From: SIG440 sp045596485 | GTDB taxonomy: Bacteria > Bacillota > Clostridia > Monoglobales > Monoglobaceae | Direction: 5' to 3' | Assembly: GCA_045596485.1 (NCBI GenBank) | Contig: JAZOCL010000034.1 | Span: 1-24,858, forward strand | Length of the DNA: 24,858 nt | Shown here: piece by piece, positions 1 through 7,592 of the stretch | Numbering within the stretch: the stretch's first letter is position 1 | How the letters are laid out: each line of letters begins with the position of its first letter | Made by a program: the position numbers and the translations under genes | Notes under the pieces: model-generated | Databases searched by the model: none | What the model was told of the DNA's origin: nothing | The model's input: only the letters and a program-made list of their open reading frames with translations

Positions 1-479
1 CGACGGGAACACTTGAGAACTATCCCGAGGTGCGTGGCGTATGTGTTGACGAAACAGTAAATTACAATAACGATATTTATGCAGAGCTTATCTGCGATTC
101 AATGGGTGTTCACGTTCATCCTTATATGATTCGTCTTGTAAAAAAGATTAAGGGGCAGGATAAGATTATTCTTATTGCCGACTCCTTCGTTGCAGACGGT
201 CCTCCCCTTCCCGGTCTTGAAGAAGCATTTGACATAAACTTTGACTGGGGCGGCGATATCGCAGGAAGTAAGCTGACACTTGATATTGCGTGCCATAATA
301 TGATGGTACACACAGGCGGTTCTGTTTGTGATGTATTTAAGTATGCATCCACCAATCCCGCAAAACTGCTTTCACTTTGCGACAGAGGAAAAATCGCAAA
401 GGGCAATCGTGCTGACCTTGTATTGGTCGACCACCAGTTTAACGTAAAACACGTTATCCTCGGCGGCGAACAGATATAA
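1..479 (+). CDS. nagA: N-acetylglucosamine-6-phosphate deacetylase, C-terminal part (5' end outside window)
   Basis: This is the tail of an amidohydrolase that removes acetate from GlcNAc-6-phosphate in the cytoplasm, giving glucosamine-6-phosphate for NagB. The open frame runs in from the window edge (codon phase starts at base 3) and stops at 477-479. Visible family marks are GVHVHPYMIRL, matching the metal/substrate His segment of NagA; LIADSFVADG, where the Asp sits at the place of the catalytic Asp of the family (VTDA in classical NagA); and the final ASTNPAKLL...G.I..GNRADLVLVD strand typical of NagA/dihydroorotase-like enzymes. A GTG at 30 is only an internal Val codon. The nagB-like gene follows after 27 bases with its own AAAGGAG site, so the two are probably one operon. 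The family is clear; exact substrate preference is not. Confidence 0.85.
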   Translation, partial: TGTLENYPEVRGVCVDETVNYNNDIYAELICDSMGVHVHPYMIRLVKKIKGQDKIILIADSFVADGPPLPGLEEAFDINFDWGGDIAGSKLTLDIACHNMMVHTGGSVCDVFKYASTNPAKLLSLCDRGKIAKGNRADLVLVDHQFNVKHVILGGEQI

Positions 480-506
480 AAAAATAAAAATAAAGGAGAA
501 AAAACA

Positions 507-1481
507 ATGAGCAATTTTATTACCGATCCGGCAACAAAATTTGATTTCCAGCCTCATGAATTTGTTCCTTTTAAGGACAAGAAGGTTTGCGAATACGTTC
601 GCAGCCTCAGCGGCAAGGATCTTGAAAAGAGAGAAGACTGGTGGCATCCCGAATTTAACGTAAAGGTTATGATGAACCCCCATCCCGTTCTCATCGCAAC
701 ACTCTTCTCTCGTCTTAAAGCTGCATCAGAAGCAGGCAAGAGCTTTACAATGATTCTCGGCAACCCCGAACCCGATACATACATTCCTCTTGCACAGCTC
801 ATCAACTATTTCGGCATCGACTGTAGCAAGGTTCACCTTGTGGCAGAAGATGAATGGGCAGATGAATCAGGCAACATCGCTCCTATTACATACGAAGCAG
901 GCTTTGCACATTCTATGATTAAGTATCTCTACTATCAGATTGATGAAAAGCTCCGTATGCCTATGGAAAACGTTCACTTCCCAACAAACGCAAACATCAA
1001 GGATTATTCCAAGATAATCGACGACATCACAGAGGGAACAGGTGCTGACATTGCATCCACTTCTCCCGGTTGGGCAGGTCATATGGCTTTCGTTGATCCT
1101 ATTCCCGAATTCATCGGCAGCGGTGACATCGAAGAATGGCTCAACCAGCCCGCACAGATAGTTAAACTCCACCCGATGACCATTATGCAGAATTCTCTCA
1201 ACGGTACCTTCGGTCAGTCCGGTGACATCGCTAATGTTCCTCCCTGTGCCGCAACCATCGGTCCTCTCGATGTAATGCGGGCAAAGGAAAGAATTGAGGT
1301 TCACGCACTTGCAACCTGCGGCACATTCTCTTCTTGGCAGAGAATGACAAGCCGTCTTTGCACACATGGTCCTATCACACCTTACCTCCCCAGCTCTATG
1401 CTTCAGACAAAGAAGACCCAGGTTTATATCAGCGAAGAGCTTGCAGCTCCCTTCGAATGCTGGGAAAAAGTCGGTTATTAA
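507..1481 (+). CDS. NagB/RpiA-superfamily glucosamine-6-phosphate deaminase-like protein
   Basis: A 324-residue member of the glucosamine-6-phosphate isomerase/deaminase fold, longer than classical NagB (about 240-270). It follows nagA directly, which argues for conversion of glucosamine-6-phosphate to fructose-6-phosphate and ammonia. AAAGGAG precedes the ATG by 9 bases. DEW at residues 115-117 matches the Asp of the NagB FNLDEY motif. SPGWAGHMAFVDP at 186-198 matches the GxGxDGHIAFNEP motif: the His is kept (H192), but the Asp two residues before it is Ala (A190) and the later Glu is Asp (D197). The fold assignment is good. Because of those substitutions the enzyme may have a shifted substrate or reaction, for example another aminosugar phosphate or a lactonase-like role, so no gene symbol is given. 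Confidence 0.75.
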   Translation: MSNFITDPATKFDFQPHEFVPFKDKKVCEYVRSLSGKDLEKREDWWHPEFNVKVMMNPHPVLIATLFSRLKAASEAGKSFTMILGNPEPDTYIPLAQLINYFGIDCSKVHLVAEDEWADESGNIAPITYEAGFAHSMIKYLYYQIDEKLRMPMENVHFPTNANIKDYSKIIDDITEGTGADIASTSPGWAGHMAFVDPIPEFIGSGDIEEWLNQPAQIVKLHPMTIMQNSLNGTFGQSGDIANVPPCAATIGPLDVMRAKERIEVHALATCGTFSSWQRMTSRLCTHGPITPYLPSSMLQTKKTQVYISEELAAPFECWEKVGY

Positions 1482-1540
1482 GATTTCGCAAGAAACCTTT
1501 TTTATCAAAAGCGCAAAGACAAAACCGTCATAGAACCTTG

Positions 1541-1569
1541 TTGACAAATTCCCGACATATTTATATAAT
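1541..1569 (+). promoter_or_regulatory. Consensus sigma-A promoter for apgM
   Basis: TTGACA at 1541-1546, a 17-base spacer, and TATAAT at 1564-1569 form a perfect match to both housekeeping hexamers. Transcription should start near 1576, giving a leader of about 35 bases to the ATG at 1611. It lies in the 129-base gap after the nagB-like gene, so apgM and the next gene are probably a separate, strongly expressed unit. Confidence 0.85.
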
Positions 1570-1610
1570 ATAAAAAGATTCGACATTCTACACGAAGGAC
1601 GTGATAAATT

Positions 1611-2813
1611 ATGAAATACATAGTTATTCTCTGTGACGGTGCAGCAGATACCCCTGTGGCTGAGCTTGGCGGAAAGACTCCTCTTGAAGCCGCAAAAAAG
1701 CCCAATATTGACCGTCTGGCATCTTTGGGCGAGGTGGGTATGGTTACCACCGTTCCCGCAAACCTTCCTCCCGGAAGCGACGTAGCAAACCTTGCAGTTT
1801 TCGGCTACGACCCCCAAAAATACTACACAGGACGTTCACCTCTTGAAGCAATGTCAATGGGCGTACATCTTGAGCTCACCGACACCACCTTCAGAACAAA
1901 TGTGGTTACACTCTCTGACGAAGAAAACTACGAGGACAAAACTATGGTGGACTACAGCTCTGACGAAATCACCACCGAAGAAGCCTCACAGCTTATTGCT
2001 GCCGTGAACGAAGCTCTCCGCACCGAAGAATACGAGTTCTTTAGCGGAATCAGCTATCGTCATCTTATGGTTTGGCACAACAAGGAGAACAGCTTCTTCC
2101 TGACCCCTCCCCACGACATTTCTGGCAAATGCGTGAAGGATTATCTCCCCAAGGACGAAACAATACTCACCCTTATGAAAAAGAGCCACGAAATTCTGAA
2201 GAACCACCCTGTGAACCTTGACAGAATAAAGAGAGGTCTTAACCCTGCAAACTCAATCTGGATTTGGGGCAACGGAACAAAGCCCGCACTTGATACATAC
2301 AAAGAAAAGTTCGGTCTTCAGGGAACTGTTGTCTCTGCTGTTGACCTGATTAAGGGCATCGGCGTTTGTGCAGGTCTTGAAAACATTGATGTTATAGGAG
2401 CAACAGGAAATGTGCATACTAACTTTGACGGTAAGGCAGAGGCTGCAATCAAAGCCCTCCGCAGCGGTTCAGACTTTTTGTATGTTCACCTTGAAGCACC
2501 CGACGAAGCAGGTCACAGACACGAAATCGAAAACAAGGTTAAGGCAATCGAGCTCATTGACCAAAAGATTGTTGCACCGATTCTCAACGCACTCCAGGAG
2601 GACGGCGAAGAATTTGCAATGCTCATTATGCCCGACCACCCCACACCTCTTGCAATAAGAACGCATACTTCTGACCCCGTGCCGTATATAATATACAAGA
2701 GCGGCAGCGAAACTGAGCCCAAAAACATTACCTATACCGAAGCAGAGGCTCGCAAAACAGGAGTTGTTGTTGAACACGGCTACACCTTGATAAGCAAGCT
2801 CACCGAAAAATAA
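1611..2813 (+). CDS. apgM: ApgM-type cofactor-independent phosphoglycerate mutase (or related homoserine kinase)
   Basis: A 400-residue alkaline-phosphatase-superfamily enzyme of the archaeal-type cofactor-independent phosphoglycerate mutase family, which interconverts 3- and 2-phosphoglycerate. The start MKYIVILCDGAAD gives the first metal-binding Asp (D9). LPPGSDVANLAVFGYDP carries the Ser that becomes phosphorylated in the family, PDEAGHRHE is the metal-binding D-x-x-G-H-x-H type motif, and MPDHPTP follows near the C-terminus. Length is normal. AAGGA lies 11 bases before the ATG, behind a consensus promoter. Bacterial members of this family have also been proposed to be homoserine kinases; no threonine-pathway gene is nearby, so the glycolytic role cannot be separated from that one here. 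Confidence 0.85.
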   Translation: MKYIVILCDGAADTPVAELGGKTPLEAAKKPNIDRLASLGEVGMVTTVPANLPPGSDVANLAVFGYDPQKYYTGRSPLEAMSMGVHLELTDTTFRTNVVTLSDEENYEDKTMVDYSSDEITTEEASQLIAAVNEALRTEEYEFFSGISYRHLMVWHNKENSFFLTPPHDISGKCVKDYLPKDETILTLMKKSHEILKNHPVNLDRIKRGLNPANSIWIWGNGTKPALDTYKEKFGLQGTVVSAVDLIKGIGVCAGLENIDVIGATGNVHTNFDGKAEAAIKALRSGSDFLYVHLEAPDEAGHRHEIENKVKAIELIDQKIVAPILNALQEDGEEFAMLIMPDHPTPLAIRTHTSDPVPYIIYKSGSETEPKNITYTEAEARKTGVVVEHGYTLISKLTEK

Positions 2814-2862
2814 TCGGCAGAAGCCTTGCAAACCAAACATTGCCGCAAAAGGAGAGCTTGCG

Positions 2863-3921
2863 GTGACTTTGGAACAAATAACAAAATACATTATTATTCT
2901 TGCAGGAATAGCGCTGGCGTTATTCCTGCTTCCTTTTCTGCTAAAGCTCCTTGCCCCCTTTCTTGCAGCTTTTTTTATCGCTGCTTTATGTCAAAGAATG
3001 ATTCGTTTTATGGAGAAGCGCCTTGGAATCAGCCGCGGTGTCAGCTCTGCGTTGCTCGTAACCTTTATTGTGGCGACAATTTTGGCTCTCATCCTTTGGA
3101 CGGTTCTTCAGCTACTGGGTCAGGCAAAAAACCTGATTGTGAGCCTGCCTGACGCAATCGACTCCTTCAGGCTGCAGCTTGGAGTCCTTACCGAAAAATA
3201 CGAAGGCTTTGTTGTAACCCTTCCCCCCGAGGTCTCGGCATTCATTGACACCTGGACGGCTGAGCTCCAAAGCTATTCTGCGGAGCTTTCGGGCAAAGTG
3301 ACCGCCGCCGCCCTTGATGCCGCAAGAAATTTTGCTGCCGCCCTTCCAAACATCTTCATCTTTATCGTAATGCTTATCTTAGGTACATTTTTCTTCACAA
3401 AGGACTATCTTCTTGTTATTAACTTTTTCAAAGAGCTTCTTCCCGAAGGTATTATGAGCTTTGTTACAACCGCAAAAAATTCTATAATGAAGGCCTTTTC
3501 GTCATACCTGAAGGCTCAGCTTCTGCTGATGCTGCTCACTGCCTTTCTGGTCGCCCTTGGGCTGTGGGTGGTGGGCAAGGACTATGCTCTTCTGTGGGGA
3601 ATTGTCTGCGGTCTTGTTGATGCTCTGCCTGTTTTGGGCACCGCCGTCATTCTCATACCCTGGGCATTGGTTTCGCTTATCTACGGCGATATGTATTCCT
3701 TTGTTTCTCTTTTAATAATTCAAGCTCTTGTATTTGTTGTACGTCAGCTTGCAGAACCAAAAATCATAAGCCGCCAGATTGGAATACACCCCATTCTGAC
3801 CTTAGTGAGCGTATATCTCGGCTTGAAATTCTTCGGTATCGCAGGGGTGATTTTCGCTCCCATTCTCACTTTGCTCGCAGTAAACTTTTATGTATCCCAC
3901 AAAGAAAATGCGGACAGGTAA
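2863..3921 (+). CDS. AI-2E family (YtvI/PerM-like) membrane protein
   Basis: A 352-residue polytopic membrane protein of the AI-2E transporter/YtvI family. Two hydrophobic helices at residues about 8-42 are followed by a third near 60-80, a soluble central region with SGKVTAAALDAARNF, and then a cluster of C-terminal helices with the family segments GLVDALPVLGTAVILIPWAL and RQLAEPKIISRQIGIHP. The GTG start sits just after AAGGAGAGC; no ATG fits the alignment. It begins 49 bases after apgM and is probably cotranscribed with it. Members have been linked to autoinducer export, sodium/proton exchange or sporulation (YtvI); nothing here decides which. The stop codon falls in the loop of the terminator hairpin. 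Confidence 0.85.
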   Translation: MTLEQITKYIIILAGIALALFLLPFLLKLLAPFLAAFFIAALCQRMIRFMEKRLGISRGVSSALLVTFIVATILALILWTVLQLLGQAKNLIVSLPDAIDSFRLQLGVLTEKYEGFVVTLPPEVSAFIDTWTAELQSYSAELSGKVTAAALDAARNFAAALPNIFIFIVMLILGTFFFTKDYLLVINFFKELLPEGIMSFVTTAKNSIMKAFSSYLKAQLLLMLLTAFLVALGLWVVGKDYALLWGIVCGLVDALPVLGTAVILIPWALVSLIYGDMYSFVSLLIIQALVFVVRQLAEPKIISRQIGIHPILTLVSVYLGLKFFGIAGVIFAPILTLLAVNFYVSHKENADR

Positions 3922-3934
3922 CCCTGTCCGCATT
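3907..3934. terminator. Bidirectional hairpin terminator between convergent genes
   Basis: A perfect 12-base stem, AATGCGGACAGG at 3907-3918 and its complement at 3923-3934, encloses the loop TAAC. The AI-2E stop codon TAA occupies 3919-3921, so the hairpin overlaps the last codons. The following plus-strand tract is only moderately T-rich. On the minus strand the stem is followed by TTTTCTTT, so it can also end the stalk-domain gene. Confidence 0.7.
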
Positions 3935-3952
3935 ATTCTGTAAATAACTCTG

Positions 3953-5182
3953 TTATTTCGCAACTGTGATTGCTGTTGCGTTTGTAATGGGAGGAATGCT
4001 TCTTGTCATTGTCTCTGCGTGCTCAACCTCTGCAAGCTCTGTTCCAACCTTCACGTCTTCAAACTTCACTGCGTTGCCCTCTGCATCCTTAAGAATTGTT
4101 TCCTTAGAGATGTTAAGAATAAGCTCTGACTTCATTTCCTTGTCAAAGATTTTGATTGTCTTTGCCTCAGTGTCCTTTGCAAGAACTGTGATTGTTTCCT
4201 TCTCTGCAAGCTGAATCTTGAGAGCATTTGTGATGGGAGGAATGCTCATTGTCATAAACTCTGCACGTTCAACCGTAATGTCTGTTCCAACAGCAAGAAT
4301 CTCTGCGCCGGCAGCTTTTCCGTCCTTGTCGGTGATAACTGTTTCTTCAGAAACATTGAGAACGATTTCAGAATTCATTTCTGCATCAAAAATTGTGATT
4401 GTGCCTTCTTCGGCATTCTTTTCAATAATTGTATAAACTGCAGCCACTTTTTCTTCCTCTGCCTCTTCCTTAACATTTTCACCTGCAACTACGCCCATAA
4501 CCTGAACCTTTACGGCATTTGTGATGGGAGGAATGCTCATTGTCATAAAGTCAGCATATTCAACCTTGATTGACGCATCCTTAGCGAGAGCATCAACTGT
4601 GAGAGCTTCGCCGTTTTCATCAACAATAACAGTTTCACTTGTGATATTCACAACAACCTCTTCGCCTCTGTTGCTGTCGTTGACGAGAATACTGATGTTT
4701 CCGTTTTCTTCGGTCTTATCAACAATAATTGCACCAACGCTGTTGTCAATAACCGCCGTAATGCTCACATCGCCATTTTCAGAAATTACATATTCCTGCT
4801 TGATGATTTCATCAACAAAGTTCACGGGAACATATGTTCTGTTGCCCTTGATGAAGGGTGCTGAACCGAGCTTCATTGGAGCTGTCTTTGAGAAGGTGTA
4901 AGCATCTTCTGAAATAGAGAATGTGATGTAAAGGGGCATTTTCTCGATTGTAACAATCTTTTCATCGCCGTCCCAGAGAACCGACATTCCCAGCTCCTCA
5001 CAAATTGCACGGACAGGAACAAATGTCTGACCGTCTTTTGTGATAACCGATGCGCCTTCAACAACAGTACCGTTGATTGAAAGTGCTGCTCCTTCTGCTG
5101 CAAAAACAGCGCCGGTTATAAGCATAACCGCAACCAGAGCACCTGCCAAAATTCTTCTTGCTTTTCTAAAAATATTCTTCAT
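3953..5182 (-). CDS. Secreted copper-amine-oxidase-N-terminal-like stalk-domain protein with three internal repeats
   Basis: A 409-residue exported protein. Residues 1-29 are a Sec signal peptide (RKARR, hydrophobic core, cleavage near VFA-AEG). Residues about 32-135 match the stalk domain first named from copper amine oxidase N-termini: INGT..., FVPVRAICEELGMSVLWDGDEKIVTI and a second half with NRTYVPVNFVDEI. The rest is three beta-rich repeats of 80-100 residues, each with an acidic NG/DG turn, a V(L)NI(V)S.ET strand and the signature SIPPITNA, at about 216-223, 313-320 and 395-402. An acidic KEEAEEEK linker separates repeats one and two. Such proteins are surface or matrix proteins of clostridia; the repeat function is unknown to me. 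A purine-rich AAAGGAAAAAAG precedes the ATG. It is convergent with the AI-2E gene and lies behind a terminator, so it is probably monocistronic. Confidence 0.8.
   Translation of the reverse strand: MKNIFRKARRILAGALVAVMLITGAVFAAEGAALSINGTVVEGASVITKDGQTFVPVRAICEELGMSVLWDGDEKIVTIEKMPLYITFSISEDAYTFSKTAPMKLGSAPFIKGNRTYVPVNFVDEIIKQEYVISENGDVSITAVIDNSVGAIIVDKTEENGNISILVNDSNRGEEVVVNITSETVIVDENGEALTVDALAKDASIKVEYADFMTMSIPPITNAVKVQVMGVVAGENVKEEAEEEKVAAVYTIIEKNAEEGTITIFDAEMNSEIVLNVSEETVITDKDGKAAGAEILAVGTDITVERAEFMTMSIPPITNALKIQLAEKETITVLAKDTEAKTIKIFDKEMKSELILNISKETILKDAEGNAVKFEDVKVGTELAEVEHAETMTRSIPPITNATAITVAK
3978..4549. repeat. Three DNA copies encoding the SIPPITNA segment
   Basis: A segment encoding TMSIPPITNA and its flanks occurs at about 3978-4010, 4224-4258 and 4515-4549. 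The last two copies are identical over about 35 bases, and the first differs at several positions. The bases between copies are much more diverged. This suggests either recent gene conversion of this segment or strong constraint on it. Confidence 0.8.
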
Positions 5183-5280
5183 TTTCTTTTTTCCTTTCTT
5201 TTAAAAAGAGTTTTTGTTTTTCGTGTTACATACATAATACCTTTCAGCCTGCCAAAAGGTTGCAAAGGATTTAAAAAAAT

Positions 5281-5314
5281 TTTTTAAAAAAGAACCGACT
5301 TACATCGGTTCTTT
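5281..5314 (-). terminator. Rho-independent terminator after the small membrane protein gene
   Basis: Read on the minus strand, a 10-base stem AAAGAACCGA (plus-strand arms 5289-5298 and 5305-5314, six-base loop) is followed by TTTTTT and further A/T-rich sequence. It lies just downstream of the stop of the 161-residue membrane protein. Confidence 0.85.
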
Positions 5315-5320
5315 GATATT

Positions 5321-5806
5321 CTATTTTCTTTTTTCCACTCTTGCAACGCCAACCGCAGTCAGAACAAATGCCACCGCAAGATAAACAAGAATAACCGTAA
5401 TCGGTGCCCAGGTCACCCACCATCTTGAGTCAAGACCTGTTCCCACCACAAGACGGATTTTGGGATAAAAGGCAATCAAAAAGCTGCCCACAGCCAAAGC
5501 TGCAGTAAAAATTGCATTGTTATAAGCTCTGCTTGTGTTCTTTATCACATTCATCTTTCCGCAAACAACCAACGCGATTGCTCCAAGTGCAAAAATAATT
5601 CCGGGAATTATAAGAACACCGGGGTTCGCAACTAAAACATTCTGCATATAAAGAAGAACAATTATAAGAAGAATCCCCCAGGACATACTAATCATAAACC
5701 AGTTGGTTATCTTGTCAATCTTTCTTCTCTTTTCTGCCTTTTTTTCTCTTTTAAGATTCTGATTCATTTTTGCTGCCATATCAAGAACATAACCTTTCTG
5801 CCGCAT
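5321..5806 (-). CDS. Small integral membrane protein, unknown function
   Basis: Up to 161 residues. I do not recognise a family. The N-terminus is strongly basic (KREKKAEKRRKIDK), followed by four hydrophobic segments: WFMISMSWGILLIIVLLYM, PGVLIIPGIIFALGAIALVV, NAIFTAALAVGSFLIAFY and WAPITVILVYLAVAFVLTA. The positive-inside rule puts the basic N-terminus in the cytoplasm. The start is uncertain: ATG codons at 5806, 5779 and 5767 all lack a strong ribosome site, with AAAGG 13 bases before the one at 5779. It begins 26 bases after rsmE and shares its terminator, so it is probably cotranscribed with it. Confidence 0.6.
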   Translation of the reverse strand: MRQKGYVLDMAAKMNQNLKREKKAEKRRKIDKITNWFMISMSWGILLIIVLLYMQNVLVANPGVLIIPGIIFALGAIALVVCGKMNVIKNTSRAYNNAIFTAALAVGSFLIAFYPKIRLVVGTGLDSRWWVTWAPITVILVYLAVAFVLTAVGVARVEKRK

Positions 5807-5832
5807 TTGCGGATTCTGTTTAAAGTATAAAC

Positions 5833-6579
5833 CTAAATTTCATTTCTGTCAAACATTATCATAGGGATAAGAGCGCCCGACACAGTTTCGGTGCGAAGAA
5901 TTCTTCGTCCAAGACCCACAGCCCTGATTCCGCGGCTCATTGCATAATCTGCTTCAGCATCCGAAAAGCCCCCTTCTGGACCCACCAGAATGCCAAAGCT
6001 TTCGGCACATCTATCCGAATCAAGGAGCTGCTTCAGCCCTTGCTGTCCCTGATGACCGAGAACCTCATAAGGCATAACGGGCATCTGCAGCTTCTGCATC
6101 ATTTCCACAGCCTCTTCAAAGGTCACAGGCTCCAGAACCTTTGGAATTCTGCCTCTGCCGCACTGCTTCACGGCCTCAACCGAAACCTTGTTCCACCTTT
6201 TTGCCTTTTCAGCTCCTGCCGCCTTGTCTGCAATTCTGGTAACGCATCTTTCCATCATTACGGGAACAATTTCAAAAACGCCCAGCTCCACCGACTTCTG
6301 GATTATTGTCTCCATCTTGCCCGACTTGGGAAGCCCCTGAAAGAGCGTCACCCTGATGCTTGGCTCCGAGAGTGAAGGTGTCTTTTCAAGGATTTTTGCT
6401 CGGCAAAGATTCTTTTCGATTGAAACAAGCTCTGCCACATACTCAAACCCCGAGCCGTCAAACACCAAAAGCCTGTCGCCGCAGCTCATTCTGAGCACTT
6501 TTTCAATATGCCTGCTATCCTCAAAAATCTCGGCAATATCTTCCGAAATATTCTGAGGCTCGGTAAAAAACCTTCGCAT
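5833..6579 (-). CDS. rsmE: 16S rRNA (uracil-1498-N3)-methyltransferase RsmE
   Basis: A 248-residue SPOUT-class methyltransferase that methylates U1498 of 16S rRNA with S-adenosylmethionine. It starts MRRFFTEP, the usual N-terminus, has the PUA-like strand RLLVFDGSGFEYVAEL and LFQGLPKSGKMETIIQKSVELGV, and ends in the trefoil-knot cofactor motifs ILVGPEGGFSDAE and LGRRILRTETV. The ATG at 6579 is chosen over a TTG two codons upstream because AAGGA lies eight bases before it. It has its own promoter at 6652-6680. In many Firmicutes rsmE follows prmA; here prmA lies about 18 kb away at the other end of the window. Confidence 0.95.
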   Translation of the reverse strand: MRRFFTEPQNISEDIAEIFEDSRHIEKVLRMSCGDRLLVFDGSGFEYVAELVSIEKNLCRAKILEKTPSLSEPSIRVTLFQGLPKSGKMETIIQKSVELGVFEIVPVMMERCVTRIADKAAGAEKAKRWNKVSVEAVKQCGRGRIPKVLEPVTFEEAVEMMQKLQMPVMPYEVLGHQGQQGLKQLLDSDRCAESFGILVGPEGGFSDAEADYAMSRGIRAVGLGRRILRTETVSGALIPMIMFDRNEI

Positions 6580-6651
6580 AAGCAATATCCTTTCTACAAA
6601 AACTACACCTTTTCGTCAAAGAAAGACAAACTTTCTCCAACCTACCTTGCC

Positions 6652-6680
6652 ATTTTATCATATAAGTATAAAAATTTCAA
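6652..6680 (-). promoter_or_regulatory. Sigma-A-type promoter for rsmE
   Basis: On the minus strand TTGAAA (plus 6675-6680), 17 bases, then TAAAAT (plus 6652-6657). It lies between the prmC terminator and rsmE, with a leader of roughly 65 bases. Confidence 0.65.
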
Positions 6681-6705
6681 GCCCTATTTTCTCAAAATCC
6701 TTTTT

Positions 6706-6741
6706 CGAAAAGAAAAACAGAAAATGCCGAAGCATTTTCTG
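6706..6741 (-). terminator. Terminator of prmC, UUCG tetraloop
   Basis: The minus-strand RNA would read CAGAAAATGC-TTCG-GCATTTTCTG followed by TTTTTCTTTT. Plus-strand arms are 6718-6727 and 6732-6741. The stem is perfect, with a stable tetraloop and a U-tract. It separates the yqhQ-prmC unit from rsmE. Confidence 0.9.
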
Positions 6742-6749
6742 CAAAACAC

Positions 6750-7592
6750 TCATCTAAGTCTTCCTGTGACCACACGTTCAATACCCGAAAGGTCCCGAAG
6801 GATCTCGATGTCACAAAACCGCTCTCCCATTATTTCGGCAACCGCTACCGCCTGCCCTATTCCCACCTCAAAGGCAAGAATTCCGCCCTCGCCAATGGGA
6901 ACGTCCTTTGCAATCCGTCTGTAAAAATCAAGTCCGTCCTCACCGCCCTCAAGGGCTGTAAGAGGCTCAAATTCCTTCACCTTTTTCTCAAGACTTTCAA
7001 TATCCCTCTTGGGAATATAGGGCGGATTTGAAACCACCACCTGAGGGAGCTCCGCAAAGTCGGGAAAGCCCTTCATTATATCGCAAAGCTCAAACCGACA
7101 CCGATTTTCAACCCCCAAAGCCTTTGCGTTTTTTTCAGCAATATTCGCCGCTCTCTCCGAAACATCCACCGAAAGCACACGGGCTGTGGGCAGATAATAC
7201 GCAAGGCTCACGGCAATGCAGCCCGAGCCCGAACCAATTTCAAAAATTTTCGGTGCTTCCTTTTTGCTGCACAGCTCTATCACCTTTTCAACCAGAATTT
7301 CTGTGTCGGCTCTGGGAATAAGGGTATCGCGGCTCACCTCAAACCACAGAGACATAAACTCGCAGCCGCCGGCCACATACTGAACAGGCTCTCCCTGCAT
7401 AAGCCGCAAAAGAGCTGCACCAAATATTTCTTCTTGAGCCGCATCAAGAATTTTGTCTCCGAGAATAAGCTCCGATTTGCTGATGCCCAAAAGACGCATC
7501 AGCAGATAATCGACGTCTGCCAAAGGGCTGTTATTCCCGTTTTTTTCAAGCTCTGCCGCCGCAGCCTTTCTCAGGGTTTTGATGCTTACCAT
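6750..7592 (-). CDS. prmC: Peptide chain release factor N5-glutamine methyltransferase PrmC
   Basis: 280 residues, the normal length. The enzyme methylates the Gln of the GGQ motif in release factors RF1/RF2 using S-adenosylmethionine. A helical N-terminal substrate-binding domain (LLMRLLGISKSELIL, RLMQGEPVQYVAG) precedes the Rossmann methyltransferase domain with EIGSGSGCIAVSLA at 118-131 and the catalytic NPPY at 189-192. GGAAG lies seven bases before the ATG, and the start overlaps the end of the yqhQ-like gene by seven bases, so translation is probably coupled. The usual clostridial partner prfA is not in the window. Confidence 0.95.
   Translation of the reverse strand: MVSIKTLRKAAAAELEKNGNNSPLADVDYLLMRLLGISKSELILGDKILDAAQEEIFGAALLRLMQGEPVQYVAGGCEFMSLWFEVSRDTLIPRADTEILVEKVIELCSKKEAPKIFEIGSGSGCIAVSLAYYLPTARVLSVDVSERAANIAEKNAKALGVENRCRFELCDIMKGFPDFAELPQVVVSNPPYIPKRDIESLEKKVKEFEPLTALEGGEDGLDFYRRIAKDVPIGEGGILAFEVGIGQAVAVAEIMGERFCDIEILRDLSGIERVVTGRLR

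Noticed and set aside
867..1817. 316-codon open frame on the minus strand across the nagB-like gene and apgM
   Set aside because: It is antisense to two well-supported genes, Cys/His/Ser-rich without domains, and spans a consensus promoter; a codon-usage shadow.
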